Below, piece after piece: positions 45,515-54,867 of a DNA stretch of 64,000 nucleotides. The DNA is taken from contig JAFPBB010000073.1 of NCBI GenBank assembly GCA_017390585.1, positions 1 to 64,000 on the forward strand. Reading direction: 5' to 3'. The translations under genes were made by a program, and so were the position numbers. How positions within the stretch are numbered: the first letter of the stretch is position 1; every line of letters starts with the position of its first letter. The DNA comes from Tidjanibacter sp. GTDB lineage: Bacteria; Bacteroidota; Bacteroidia; Bacteroidales; Rikenellaceae. The notes under the pieces were generated by a model. The model was not told the DNA's origin, searched no databases, and worked only from the letters and a program-made list of their open reading frames with translations.

Positions 45515-47818
45515 CTACCTACCCGAGCGGACTATCATCTCACGGATGAGACCATTGAGCTCGCTCTTGGCCATCAACTCCTCCACTGTGAGGTGCATAC
45601 GGTAGCGCCAGTAGTGGTTGGCGATGGCGGGGATGTTGATGCGCTCGCTATCCACATCCTCCTTGCGAACGCGCTCGTCCATCGAGAGCCAATCCTGCAA
45701 GGGGAGGATGGTCAGAGCCGCGGGCGAAGCCAAGTGGTTGCCCACAACGATGCGGCAAATCTCCTCGGTAGCCTCGGCGGGTGCAACGCCCTGTTTCCAG
45801 AGAATCTCGTTGTAGTAGGCCTGGGTGGTCTCCCTATCCTCGTGCCACCAACCGCGGAGGGTGCTGGTGTCGTGGGAACCGGTGGTGCAGACCGAAGCGT
45901 AGGGGTACATATTGGTGTAGCCAAACTTATTCTTGGGGTCCTTGGGCATACGCTGCACCTCGAGCGAGAAGATGCCGAGGTTCTGCATCACGGGACCCAC
46001 GCAATCGGGCACCATACCGAGGTCCTCGCCACAGCACATCATCTTGGTAGCCTCCACCAATGCGGGGAGTTTCTCCATTGCGAGTGCGCCCCAGAAGTCG
46101 TTGTGGCGGCGATAGAAGAAGTCGTTGTAGAGTTCGTTGTACCTATCTTTCTCCCACTGCGACAACCAAGCATAGCTCTTGGTCTGCTGTGCCGAGATGC
46201 GGGGGTGGAAGTGGCCGGGTTTGCGGGGGTCTTCGATGAAGAGCACCTCGCCGGTGAGGCCATAGAGAGCCTTGAGTGCCTTCTCGTTTTTGCCGCCGAG
46301 CTTCTCGAGAATTTCGCGCTGGGTGCGGTAGCCCTCCTTGAGCGAGAAGTAGCCGTTGTCTTTGGCGTCGAGATAGGGGGTCCAATCCTCATCGCCGAAG
46401 AACTCGTGGAGGTAGTCGTAGTGGATCTGAGGCTCCACATAGCGCTCCCTATTCATAGGCATACCCCTCTGTGCCAGCTCGTCGTAGCTGAAGGGCATTG
46501 CGGGGTTGAAGTAGCCGAGCAGGCCCACCACCGACTCCATAGGGATCTCCCAGATGCGGAAGAAGCCGAGGATGTGGTCGATGCGATAGAGGTCGAAGTA
46601 GTCGGCCATCTTCTCGAAGCGGCGCTTCCACCAAGCGTAGCCATCCTGGGCCATAACCTCCCAATTGTAGGTGGGGAAGCCCCAATTCTGGCCGTCGGCG
46701 GAGAAATCATCGGGTGGAGCACCCGCCTGGCAGTTCATATTGAAGAGTCGTGCATCGCTCCAAGCCTCCACCGAGTCGCGCGAGATGCCGATGGGGATGT
46801 CGCCCTTGAGCACCACGCCAATCGAGCGGCAGTAGGCCACACTCTCCTTGAGCTGACGGTCGAGGTGGTACTGCAACCAGAGGTAGATGGCCACCTTGCC
46901 ATACTCCTTACCCTCGGGATTCATATACTTGGCCACGAGCTTGTCGGAGTAGTCGGCCTCCTTGCCCCAAGCCTGGAAGTTGGCGGTGCCCTTCTTGTCT
47001 CTCAGGTAGCAGAATACGGCATATTTGTCGAGCCAATCTTTGTTGGACTCATAGAATTTCTGGAAGGCTTTGGTCTTGAGGGTGCGCTTGCCGCTGCGTG
47101 CAAACTCCTTGCGGAAGAAGTCGAACTTGAGCTTCACAACAGCGTCGTAGTCACACATTTCCAGCGAGTTGAGCTTCTCTATCTCCTCACCCTCGGCGCC
47201 CAGCTCTCGGATGGAGAGGTAGAGGGGGTTGAGTGCGAAGATGGAGATGGCGCTGTAGGGGTAGGAGTCCCTCCAGCTGAAGCTCTGGGTGGTGTCGTTG
47301 ATGGGGAGAATCTGGATGATTTTCTGGCCGGTGGCCACAGCCCACTCTCCCATCTTCTTGAGGTCTACAAAGTCGCCGATACCCTGGCTCTGCTCTGTGC
47401 GGAGGGAGAATACGGGGATTGCCACGCCTGCGCCCTTCCAGTCGAAGTTGCCGTGGAAGGTGGCGTCGATGTGCTCGCTCTCCATCTCGCCACACACATA
47501 GTAGCGACGATTGCAACCATCCTCCCAGCGCACTGCGCCATTCTCCTTGACGATGAATTTGTACTCAAATTCGTCGCCGAGTTTGGAGAGGTCGAGCGAG
47601 ATGGTCCAGAAGGGGTAGGAGCTGAGGGTCAGGGGGAGTGCTTTCTCGGTGTTCCACGCACCCAGCAGCTCGCAGCTACCCACAATGTAGAGCCTCTGCG
47701 AAGGGCGTGCCGAGGGTGCATAGACCCTGAAGGAAAGGGTGTGCTTTGCCCTGCAAGCCGCCTCCTTCTCAGCGGGGAAGAAGGTGGCAAAGGGCGAAGT
47801 CTCATAGATGTTTTTCAT
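45515..47818 (-). CDS. malQ: 4-alpha-glucanotransferase (amylomaltase, GH77) with CBM20
   Basis: MalQ transfers glucan segments between maltodextrins in the cytoplasm; no signal peptide is present. The 767-residue protein starts with one CBM20 starch-binding module (about 25-115: VGSCELLGAWNTEKALPL, FEYKFIVKENGAVRWEDG), followed by the GH77 barrel with GAPPDDFSADGQNWGFP, RIDHILGFFRIWEIP (catalytic Asp) and GEDLGMVPDCV (catalytic Glu). Many Bacteroidetes homologues of ~890 residues carry two CBM20 modules; only one is evident here. It is the last gene of the leftward operon, 30 bases after susA. Confidence 0.93.
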   Translation of the reverse strand: MKNIYETSPFATFFPAEKEAACRAKHTLSFRVYAPSARPSQRLYIVGSCELLGAWNTEKALPLTLSSYPFWTISLDLSKLGDEFEYKFIVKENGAVRWEDGCNRRYYVCGEMESEHIDATFHGNFDWKGAGVAIPVFSLRTEQSQGIGDFVDLKKMGEWAVATGQKIIQILPINDTTQSFSWRDSYPYSAISIFALNPLYLSIRELGAEGEEIEKLNSLEMCDYDAVVKLKFDFFRKEFARSGKRTLKTKAFQKFYESNKDWLDKYAVFCYLRDKKGTANFQAWGKEADYSDKLVAKYMNPEGKEYGKVAIYLWLQYHLDRQLKESVAYCRSIGVVLKGDIPIGISRDSVEAWSDARLFNMNCQAGAPPDDFSADGQNWGFPTYNWEVMAQDGYAWWKRRFEKMADYFDLYRIDHILGFFRIWEIPMESVVGLLGYFNPAMPFSYDELAQRGMPMNRERYVEPQIHYDYLHEFFGDEDWTPYLDAKDNGYFSLKEGYRTQREILEKLGGKNEKALKALYGLTGEVLFIEDPRKPGHFHPRISAQQTKSYAWLSQWEKDRYNELYNDFFYRRHNDFWGALAMEKLPALVEATKMMCCGEDLGMVPDCVGPVMQNLGIFSLEVQRMPKDPKNKFGYTNMYPYASVCTTGSHDTSTLRGWWHEDRETTQAYYNEILWKQGVAPAEATEEICRIVVGNHLASPAALTILPLQDWLSMDERVRKEDVDSERINIPAIANHYWRYRMHLTVEELMAKSELNGLIREMIVRSGR

Positions 47819-47848
47819 AGGGTATGTATTGTATTCAGATAGAGTGAT

Positions 47849-49687
47849 TTACTTAACAAATTCGATGACGTCGGTGCCATAGGCCTCAACCACCTGCTGG
47901 CCGCCTGCAACCACCTCCTTGCCGGTGAGCACGCTGCGTCCGCGTGCACCCTCGGGAATCACCTCAGCATAGTCGCTCCAAGTGAGGGTGCGACCATCGG
48001 CTGCGAAGTTGGTGATGGTGAGCACCACCTTCTCCTCGTTGTGACGAGCAAAGACATAGAGGTTGTCGGTGCGGTAGAATTGGGTGAGTTTGCCGCTCTG
48101 GAGCACAGGCTCCGAGGTGCGATAGCGAAGCAGGGTGCGGGTGTGCTCAAAGGCTGCCTGCTCGTCGGCGGTGCGACCCTCGGCGGTGAACTTGTTGAGC
48201 TTGTCGCCTGCCCAGCCGCCCTCAAATTCCTTGCGCGAGCCACCGTGGCCCATCGACATATCGCTCGAGCGCATCATAATCTCGGTGCCATAGAAGAGCT
48301 GGGGCACGCCACGGGTGGTGGCGATGATGGACATACCGATTTTGTATTTCCTCAGGTCGCCCTCGATGGTGTCGGCAAAGCGCTCGATGTCGTGGTTGTC
48401 GAGGAAGGTGAGGATGGTGTTGGGGTTGCCGTAGAGGAAGTCCTGGAGGATGGAGGTGTAGACACCGTGGCCACCCCACATCCAGCCGTCGGGCTGCTTG
48501 GAGAGACCCTGGGAGATCTTCTCCTGCAGGGGGAAGTCCATCACCGAGGGGAGTCCGCTCGAGTAGCCGTCGCGGTTGTTGGAGGCACCCTCCCAATAGG
48601 CGCAGATGGCGGGAACAGCGTTCCAACACTCACCCACGATGTTGAGGTTGGGATACTCCTCCAGGATCGAACGGGTCCAGCGGGCCATAGTCCACTTCTC
48701 GTTGTAGGGGAAGGTGTCCACGCGCAGACCATCCAAATCGGCCCACTCAATCCACCAGCAGTAGAGCTGACGGAAGTAGTTGAACACCAGAGGATTCTCC
48801 AAGTTCATATCGGGCATCGAGTAGTCGAACCAACCCTCCTCCATCATCTTCTGGTCGCGGATGGAGCGGGTCTCGGGGCCGGACTGCATCATCCAACCGT
48901 GGTTGGTGATGAGGGGTTTGTCGGCATTGTGTACCCAATCGCTCGAGGGGAAGTCGCCTGCCCACCAGTGGGCAGTGCCGCAGTGGTTGGTAACCACGTC
49001 GAAGATGAACTTGATGCCCCTCTTGTGTGCCTCGGCCACCATCTGCTTGTAGAGCTCGTTGGTGCCATAGCGGGGGTCGATGTGGTAGTAGTCCGAGCAG
49101 GAGTAGCCGTGGTAGGAGGCGAAGGTCTCGTTGTCCACGGTGAGGGGGGTGCTCCAGATGGCGGTCACGCCCAGGTCGGCCAGGTAGTCGAGGTGGTCGA
49201 TGATACCCTGGATGTCGCCACCGTGGCGGCCAAAGGGCTCGTTGCGGTTGCAAGCATCGGCATAGCCCTCAACGGTGTCGTTGCTCTCGTCGCCATTGGC
49301 AAACCTGTCGGGCATAATGAGATAGACCACATCCTTCGAGCTGAAGCTCTCCCTCTGGGCCGAGCCCTCACGACGGTTGTCGATGTGGTAGGCGAAGGTG
49401 TGTTTCTTGCGGCCCTTGGTGAGGGTGATGTTCCAATCGCCCGCCTCGAGCACGTCGAGGTTGAGGAAGAGGTAGTTGGGATTGTCGGTAGTCACAGTGC
49501 CCCTCAACACGAGGCCCTGGCCCTCCACGCTCACCTTGCTGTCGGCAATATTCTCGCCGTGGAGCATAAGCTGCAGGGGGGTCTTCATATCGGTGAACCA
49601 CGAGAGTGGCTCCACGCGGTCTACCTTCTGCGCGCTCAGGGAGAGCGCACAGAGGGCAGTCGCAAGTGTAAGGATTACTCTTTTCAT
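47849..49687 (-). CDS. susA: SusA-type neopullulanase / cyclomaltodextrinase (GH13)
   Basis: A periplasmic GH13 enzyme that cuts oligosaccharides, cyclodextrins and pullulan. The 612-residue product has a signal peptide (MKRVILTLATALCALSLSAQ), an N-terminal cyclomaltodextrinase beta domain (about 20-110), the GH13 barrel with GLRVDTFPY (nucleophile Asp), NIVGECWN (acid/base Glu) and LDNHDIERF, and a C-terminal cyclomaltodextrinase_C domain. Length equals that of B. thetaiotaomicron SusA (617). The start at 49687 gives a proper signal peptide. It lies 27 bases after the surface amylase gene and 30 before malQ. Confidence 0.93.
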   Translation of the reverse strand: MKRVILTLATALCALSLSAQKVDRVEPLSWFTDMKTPLQLMLHGENIADSKVSVEGQGLVLRGTVTTDNPNYLFLNLDVLEAGDWNITLTKGRKKHTFAYHIDNRREGSAQRESFSSKDVVYLIMPDRFANGDESNDTVEGYADACNRNEPFGRHGGDIQGIIDHLDYLADLGVTAIWSTPLTVDNETFASYHGYSCSDYYHIDPRYGTNELYKQMVAEAHKRGIKFIFDVVTNHCGTAHWWAGDFPSSDWVHNADKPLITNHGWMMQSGPETRSIRDQKMMEEGWFDYSMPDMNLENPLVFNYFRQLYCWWIEWADLDGLRVDTFPYNEKWTMARWTRSILEEYPNLNIVGECWNAVPAICAYWEGASNNRDGYSSGLPSVMDFPLQEKISQGLSKQPDGWMWGGHGVYTSILQDFLYGNPNTILTFLDNHDIERFADTIEGDLRKYKIGMSIIATTRGVPQLFYGTEIMMRSSDMSMGHGGSRKEFEGGWAGDKLNKFTAEGRTADEQAAFEHTRTLLRYRTSEPVLQSGKLTQFYRTDNLYVFARHNEEKVVLTITNFAADGRTLTWSDYAEVIPEGARGRSVLTGKEVVAGGQQVVEAYGTDVIEFVK

Positions 49688-49714
49688 AGTCTGAGTGTGT
49701 AGCACTTGGTGGGA

Positions 49715-52700
49715 TTAGTTGGTCTTAACGAGAACCACATAGCCGTGGGGCTCCTCGGAGTAGTTGTAGACGCCGTCGGAGATCTCCACGGTCTCATCGG
49801 TGATGAGGTTGGTGTAGGTGCCGTTGGGAACGCTGATGGCGAACTCCACTGCGGCGGCCTTGAGGGGAGCCACTGCGGCGGGCTTGTTGCCCGAAACGGG
49901 GAGGAAGATGTCGGCGCCGTTGTCCTTCAACTCGGTGGTGCCGTTGGCGTTGCGGAACACGAAGGCGAGGCTCTTGATGGTCTCCGAAGCGGGCACGCCG
50001 TAGAAGGCACGAGGACCACCGGTGAGGGTGAGTTTCCAGAGGTTGTCGCTCACTTTCACGAGTTTGCAGTCGGAGCTATTGACGGTCCAATCGTGCTTAA
50101 CGTAGCGCCAATCGGAGCTGTTTGCACTGAGGTTGGTCAGCACACCGGTGTGGGCATACATATCGCCGCTGTAGTTGTTGAAGGTGGTGCCGGCGGTGCC
50201 GATGTAGACCTCCACATCCTCGGTGGTGTCGTTGTAGACGGGCGAGGGCTTGGTGTAGATGTTGAGCGACGAGAGGTTGATGGCGATGTCGGCGCCGTTG
50301 TCCTTGAGCTCGAGGCTTGCATCGGCGCTGCGGAACACAAACATCATCTTCAGGATGTTCTCGGTGGAGGGAACGCCATAGAAGGCGCGAGGACCACCGG
50401 TGAGGGTGAGTTTCCACACGTCGCCGGTAACCTTGACGAGTTTGCAGTCGGGAGCATTCTCGGTCCAATCGTGCTTAACGTAGCGCCACTCGAGGTTGCC
50501 GTAGTCGTCGGTGCCGGAGAGGTCGGTGATCACGCCGGTGTGGGCATAGAGATCACCGGTGAAGCCTGCGGCTGCGGTGCCGGCGGCATTGACGTAGATA
50601 ACCACATCCTCGGTGGTGTCGGTGGTGATGATGGCGGGAACGGTGGAGATGAAGGCGTCGCTCACGTTGGTGTCGCCGCCGCCGGTGTTGCCGCCGCCGG
50701 TGTCGCCACCCGAGGTCGAATCGTCCTCAAGGAAGTTGGCAGCCACAACCACGGTGGTGCCACCCGAGGTGTAGACCAAGTGTTTGCCACCCATATCGGC
50801 ATCGCCCACCTGATATTTGCTCAGACGGTTGGAAGCCGCGTCGCTATAGAGCTCGGGGTGGTTGGTACGGAAGGAGATAATCTTGCTGGTGGCGTCGTAG
50901 AGAGCCTTGCGGTTGGGGTCGTTCAGGTCGCTCCAACGGAAGGGCTTGGGATCGGTGCGGCCAGCCTCGGTGAGCTCGCGGTCGTCGCCCAGCTCGCCAC
51001 CCTGCCACATCATCTTGGGATAGGGGGTGAGGAAGTGGAATGCCATAGCTGCCTGGAGGCGGTTGGTGAGGTTGTCCCAATTCTTGACGCCGTTGTTACC
51101 CCAAGTCATAGCCTTGTAGGCGATGCGGTCCTCGTCGTGGGACTCCATATAGCTCACGCGGTTGATGGCGTAGGCGCTACCGAAGTAGCTCTTGTTGTTG
51201 CCGGTCCAGCCCATAACGGTCTCCTGGTAGCCACCGATGGAGTTGCGCCAAGGAATAGCACCGTAGGCAGCCATCTCGTTCTCCTCCTGGTCGCACACGA
51301 AGTACTCGAGGATCATATAGGTGCCCTGCTCGGCCTCCTGCATAGCGTCATAGTAGTATTTCAGGTGGCCCACACGGTTGGCGTCGTAGGCGCGGCAGCG
51401 ACCATCGTCGGTGCCGGAGTTGGTCTGGGTGATACCCTTGGCCAAGTCGAAGCGGTAGCCGTCAACATTGTACTCCTCGATCCAGTAGCGGAGCATATCG
51501 GCGAAGTACTCGCGGGTCTTGGGGTTGTCGTGGTTGAGGTCGTTGTAGACATTGAAGGGGTGCTTGGCAGTAACGTTGAAGAAGGGGTTCTGCGCGTTGG
51601 GATATGCACCGTCGTCGCTCCACATCCTCATCCAGGGGAACTGGCCGGTGGCGTGGTTGATAACGATATCGAGAATCACAGCAATGCCCCTCTTGTGGCA
51701 CTCGTCGATGAACTCCTTGTAGTCGTCGGCAGTACCATAGGCCTTGTCGGGGGCGAAGTAGAAACAGGGGTTGTAGCCCCACGAGTTGTTGCCGTCGAAC
51801 TCCTGGATGGGCATCAGCTCAATGGCGTTGATGCCGAGAGCCTCGAGGTAGTCGAGTTTGGCAGTTGCAGCCTTCACCGAGCCCTCGGGAGTGAAGTCGC
51901 GGAGGAGCAACTCATAGATTGCCAAGGAGTTCTTGTCGGGGCGCACAAAGTCGGTGACGGTCCACTGATACTCCTTGGTGGAGGTGGTGAAGACGGAGAC
52001 CATCTCGGTGGCCTCCTCGGGGTAGGGTTTCAGGTCGGGGTAGACGGAGGTGCTGATATACTTGTCGTTCCAGGGGTCGAGCACCTTCTCGCAGTAGGGG
52101 TCACCCACCTTCACCTTGCCGTCCACGAGGAACTGGTAGGCATACTCGGTCTCGGCCTTGAGGCCCGAGATGGTGATCCAGAAGTAGTCGCCATCGCGGT
52201 GCATCACGTAGTCGTTCGAGGGGGCGAAGTTGTTGAAGTCACCCAGGAGCACCAACTGCTCCTTGCCGGGGGCGTAGATGACGAAAGTTGCCTCGGTGCC
52301 CTCCACGGTAACACCATCTTTGATGCCTGCGGGGCGGGGCTTATCCTCGGTGCCGGTCAGCGAGGCCACGGTAACCTCGTCCATCACCTGGGAGCCATCC
52401 TCGGCCACAGCAACTGCGGTGAAAACCATATCGCCGCCGGTGGAGACGGTGTACTCATAGGTGAGGCGGTTGCCCTCCACGCTGGTGAGCTGGGTGCCAT
52501 TGAGGTTGAGCTCGAGGCTCTTGGCGTTCTGGGAGGCTGCCATCACGGGAATGGTGGTGCCAATGGGGTAGATGGAGCCGTGGATGGGCGAGAAAATCTT
52601 CACCACAAGCTCGTCGGCAGCCACGAGGTCGACATAGATATCCAAACCGTTGTTCTTCACCTCCTTGGTGCCGTCGGAATTGCGGAATACGAAGGCCATC

Positions 52701-53197
52701 TGGAGAATCTGCTCGTCGTCACCCACGCCATAGAAGGCCTTGGGGCCACCTGCAATAGCCATTGCATAGATGGTGCCACCAACGTGGGTGAGTTTGCACT
52801 CGGGCGAGTTGATGGTCCACTCATATTTGACGTGCTTCCAATCGCCACCGCCGGTGCTTGCATCGGTGATAACGCCGGTGTGGGCATAGAGATCCTCGCC
52901 CTCGGTGATGGCGCTATCCTTGACGTTCACAACCACAACCACATCCTCGGTGGTCTCGGCCGACACAAACTCGGGGATGGTGGAGATGAGGGGCCACACA
53001 GCCTCGGGGTCGATGTCGTCGATGTTGGGAATAACCACATCGGGATCGGTGTTGGGCTTGTCGTTGGGGTCCTCGATGGGCTTATCGGGGTCGATGGGGG
53101 TGGGAGGCTCGGGGTCGTTACATCCCACTGCGAGGGTTGCCGCAGCAACCATCATAAGGGCAAAGGTCTTGATTGTGCCAAAAAATGTGCGTTTCAT
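49715..53197 (-). CDS. Surface lipoprotein alpha-amylase (GH13) with three CBM26-like modules
   Basis: An 1160-residue outer membrane lipoprotein (C26 in AVGCNDPEPP, followed by an Asp/Pro-rich stalk) that should make the first cuts in starch, the SusG role. Order: CBM26-like module (about 80-192), Ig-like segment (about 200-282), CBM48/E-set-like domain (about 295-385), GH13 barrel (about 420-825) with D584 (GYRFDLAKG), E631 (MILEYF) and D688 (ESHDED), a Gly/Thr-rich linker (828-846), then two more CBM26-like modules (about 859-976 and 990-1100) and a short tail. The modules share YAHTGV, W..VK..WT, CKL and GGP.AFYGV. It differs from classic SusG, which has a CBM58 inside the barrel. It is second in the operon, 33 bases after the transporter gene. 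Confidence 0.88.
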   Translation of the reverse strand: MKRTFFGTIKTFALMMVAAATLAVGCNDPEPPTPIDPDKPIEDPNDKPNTDPDVVIPNIDDIDPEAVWPLISTIPEFVSAETTEDVVVVVNVKDSAITEGEDLYAHTGVITDASTGGGDWKHVKYEWTINSPECKLTHVGGTIYAMAIAGGPKAFYGVGDDEQILQMAFVFRNSDGTKEVKNNGLDIYVDLVAADELVVKIFSPIHGSIYPIGTTIPVMAASQNAKSLELNLNGTQLTSVEGNRLTYEYTVSTGGDMVFTAVAVAEDGSQVMDEVTVASLTGTEDKPRPAGIKDGVTVEGTEATFVIYAPGKEQLVLLGDFNNFAPSNDYVMHRDGDYFWITISGLKAETEYAYQFLVDGKVKVGDPYCEKVLDPWNDKYISTSVYPDLKPYPEEATEMVSVFTTSTKEYQWTVTDFVRPDKNSLAIYELLLRDFTPEGSVKAATAKLDYLEALGINAIELMPIQEFDGNNSWGYNPCFYFAPDKAYGTADDYKEFIDECHKRGIAVILDIVINHATGQFPWMRMWSDDGAYPNAQNPFFNVTAKHPFNVYNDLNHDNPKTREYFADMLRYWIEEYNVDGYRFDLAKGITQTNSGTDDGRCRAYDANRVGHLKYYYDAMQEAEQGTYMILEYFVCDQEENEMAAYGAIPWRNSIGGYQETVMGWTGNNKSYFGSAYAINRVSYMESHDEDRIAYKAMTWGNNGVKNWDNLTNRLQAAMAFHFLTPYPKMMWQGGELGDDRELTEAGRTDPKPFRWSDLNDPNRKALYDATSKIISFRTNHPELYSDAASNRLSKYQVGDADMGGKHLVYTSGGTTVVVAANFLEDDSTSGGDTGGGNTGGGDTNVSDAFISTVPAIITTDTTEDVVIYVNAAGTAAAGFTGDLYAHTGVITDLSGTDDYGNLEWRYVKHDWTENAPDCKLVKVTGDVWKLTLTGGPRAFYGVPSTENILKMMFVFRSADASLELKDNGADIAINLSSLNIYTKPSPVYNDTTEDVEVYIGTAGTTFNNYSGDMYAHTGVLTNLSANSSDWRYVKHDWTVNSSDCKLVKVSDNLWKLTLTGGPRAFYGVPASETIKSLAFVFRNANGTTELKDNGADIFLPVSGNKPAAVAPLKAAAVEFAISVPNGTYTNLITDETVEISDGVYNYSEEPHGYVVLVKTN
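49898..50623 (-). repeat. Tandem duplicated module inside the surface amylase gene
   Basis: DNA for residues about 859-976 (50623-50270) and 990-1100 (50230-49898) is highly similar, including a nearly identical ~35-base stretch at 49999-50035 and 50376-50412 that encodes the GGPRAFYGVP region. The first module (52960-52622) is related but more divergent, so the C-terminal pair arose by a later duplication. Confidence 0.7.
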
Positions 53198-53230
53198 AGT
53201 ATGTTTGTGATTATAGTATTTTTTTGAATC

Positions 53231-54589
53231 TTATTTTGCTCTTTTGGTCCTGATGCCAAAGACTGCAATGGCGCCCAGCACAAGCGAGATGCCCGCAATC
53301 ACCAGCATCACACCCTGGCCACTCTGCACCATCGAGCCATTCTCGAGGGCCACCATTGCGCCACCAAAGGTCTTGAAGAGCAAACCGCCCACCAAGGCTG
53401 CCACAATCTGGGGCAGGCAGATGGTGCAGTTGAACAGACCGAGGTAGGTGCCCATAGCCTTACCCGAGAGGGAGTTGGTGAGCATCGCAAAGGGCATTGC
53501 CAGCATTGCGGCCCAAGCGCAACCAATCAGCAGGAACGACACGAAAAGCATATACTGGTTGGCAATGAAGTAGGTGGAGATGAAGCCCACAGCACCCAGC
53601 AGGAGGCTGAGCGAGTAGCCCACCTTCTCATTGCGGAACAAGGGAAGAACAAGGGCCCAGAGAATCGAACCCACAGCCTGCACGGCAAACAGCACTCCCG
53701 TCCAGTCGCCTGCGCTCTGGAAAGCTGCCGACTTGGCATCCACGGTGCCCCACACATTCTCGGCAATGGCTCCGGTGGTGTTGTTCCACATATAGAGGAA
53801 GGCAAACCAGCAGAAGAACTGCACCAGGCCAATCTGCCAGAAAGCAGCGGGAGCGTCGATGAGGAGTTTGATGATGTTGGTCTTCTCCTTGGGCTCGTCC
53901 TTCTTGGCGGGCTCAATGCCGTGGAAGGCAGCATACTCCTCGGGGTTCATCTCCTTCACCTTCACGCCGGTGAACATCACACAGAGGATGAGGATGGCGG
54001 CACCGATGTAGAACGACCAAGTCACCGAAGGGGGAATCATACCCTCGGGAGCGGTGTTCTTGATGCCAATCCAGGTGAAGAAGTAGGGGAAGAGGTAGCC
54101 CACCAGCGAGCCGGCATTGCAGAGCAAGCTCTGGATGGAGTAGGCCTTGGTTTTCTGCTCCTCGTTGACCATATCGCCCACCATCATCTTGAAGGGCTGC
54201 ATAGCCATATTGATGGAGGTGTCGAGCAACATCAGCATCACGGCACCAAATCCGAGGGCCGCCTTGACGGTGAGGTTGAAGCTACCCGAGTTGGGCAACA
54301 GGGCCATAACAATCACAGCCACGATGGAACCAACGTAGAGGTAGGGTTTGCGGCGACCGAAGCGGCACCAAGTCTTGTCACTCATTGCACCCACGATGGG
54401 CTGAACAATCATACCCATAAGAGGGGGCAACACCCAGAAGAAGCTGAGGGTGTGGGGGTCTGCACCGAGAGTGGCGAAGATGCGGCTGATGTTGGCGCTC
54501 TGAAGCGCGTAGGCAATCTGAACGCCGAAGAATCCGAAGCTCAAATTCCACATCTGCCAGAAGGAGAGGTTTCGTTTTGTGTTACTCAT
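53231..54589 (-). CDS. GPH/MFS sugar transporter (maltose/maltodextrin type)
   Basis: A 452-residue inner membrane carrier with about twelve helices, the likely importer for maltose or short maltodextrins. The segment GAMSDKTWCRFGRRKPYLYVG between helices 2 and 3 is the MFS signature as found in SLC45-like and GPH sugar transporters. The start is set at the ATG at 54589 (MSNTKRNLSFWQMWNLSFGFFGVQ). It is the first gene of the operon transporter-amylase-susA-malQ. Its own promoter region lacks a perfect -7 box (nearest TATTTTGC on the minus strand near 54708-54715), as expected of an activator-dependent promoter. Substrate is inferred from context. Confidence 0.88.
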   Translation of the reverse strand: MSNTKRNLSFWQMWNLSFGFFGVQIAYALQSANISRIFATLGADPHTLSFFWVLPPLMGMIVQPIVGAMSDKTWCRFGRRKPYLYVGSIVAVIVMALLPNSGSFNLTVKAALGFGAVMLMLLDTSINMAMQPFKMMVGDMVNEEQKTKAYSIQSLLCNAGSLVGYLFPYFFTWIGIKNTAPEGMIPPSVTWSFYIGAAILILCVMFTGVKVKEMNPEEYAAFHGIEPAKKDEPKEKTNIIKLLIDAPAAFWQIGLVQFFCWFAFLYMWNNTTGAIAENVWGTVDAKSAAFQSAGDWTGVLFAVQAVGSILWALVLPLFRNEKVGYSLSLLLGAVGFISTYFIANQYMLFVSFLLIGCAWAAMLAMPFAMLTNSLSGKAMGTYLGLFNCTICLPQIVAALVGGLLFKTFGGAMVALENGSMVQSGQGVMLVIAGISLVLGAIAVFGIRTKRAK

Positions 54590-54664
54590 AGTTTTGTTGA
54601 ATTTTGTGTATACTTGTTTGTTTTGCGTCGTCGAGTTTTTTGGGGGTATTTTGCCCCGCTTTGC

Positions 54665-54686
54665 GGTGTCGCTCGCGGGCGACACC
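54665..54686. promoter_or_regulatory. Hairpin in the divergent starch regulatory region
   Basis: GGTGTCGC (54665-54672) pairs with GCGACACC (54679-54686), followed by TATTTTTAATATTA. It lies between the transporter gene and the rightward small membrane protein gene, in the leader of the leftward operon; it may be a leader hairpin. Confidence 0.4.
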
Positions 54687-54801
54687 TATTTTTAATATTA
54701 TTAGCGTAGCAAAATAGGGCTTTTTGTCGAGAACTCGCCACAAAAATCGACGAACCGGCAATATTTAGTGACGAAGAGAGAGAAAAAACCTACCAAAACA
54801 T

Positions 54802-54832
54802 ATTGATTTCCGACAAAAAAACCCTACCTTTG
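54802..54832 (+). promoter_or_regulatory. Promoter of the small membrane protein/two-component operon
   Basis: -7 box TACCTTTG (54825-54832) with ATTG 19 bases upstream (54802-54805), three of four matches to TTTG. A 14-codon frame (ATG at 54849, stop at 54891-54893) overlaps the start of the next gene out of frame. Confidence 0.55.
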
Positions 54833-54867
54833 AGTCTGCTTAACCTATATGACTACAACTAACAACA

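Noticed and set aside
45446..47842. Long plus-strand open frame opposite malQ
   Set aside because: Antisense shadow; composition is typical of reversed GC-rich coding sequence and lacks any recognisable domain.
49706..53227. Very long open frame (1173 codons) on the plus strand opposite the surface amylase
   Set aside because: It is a shadow of the GH13 gene. The opposite frame has a clear signal peptide, catalytic motifs and domain order; the plus frame is Val/Gly/His-rich low-quality sequence with no motif.
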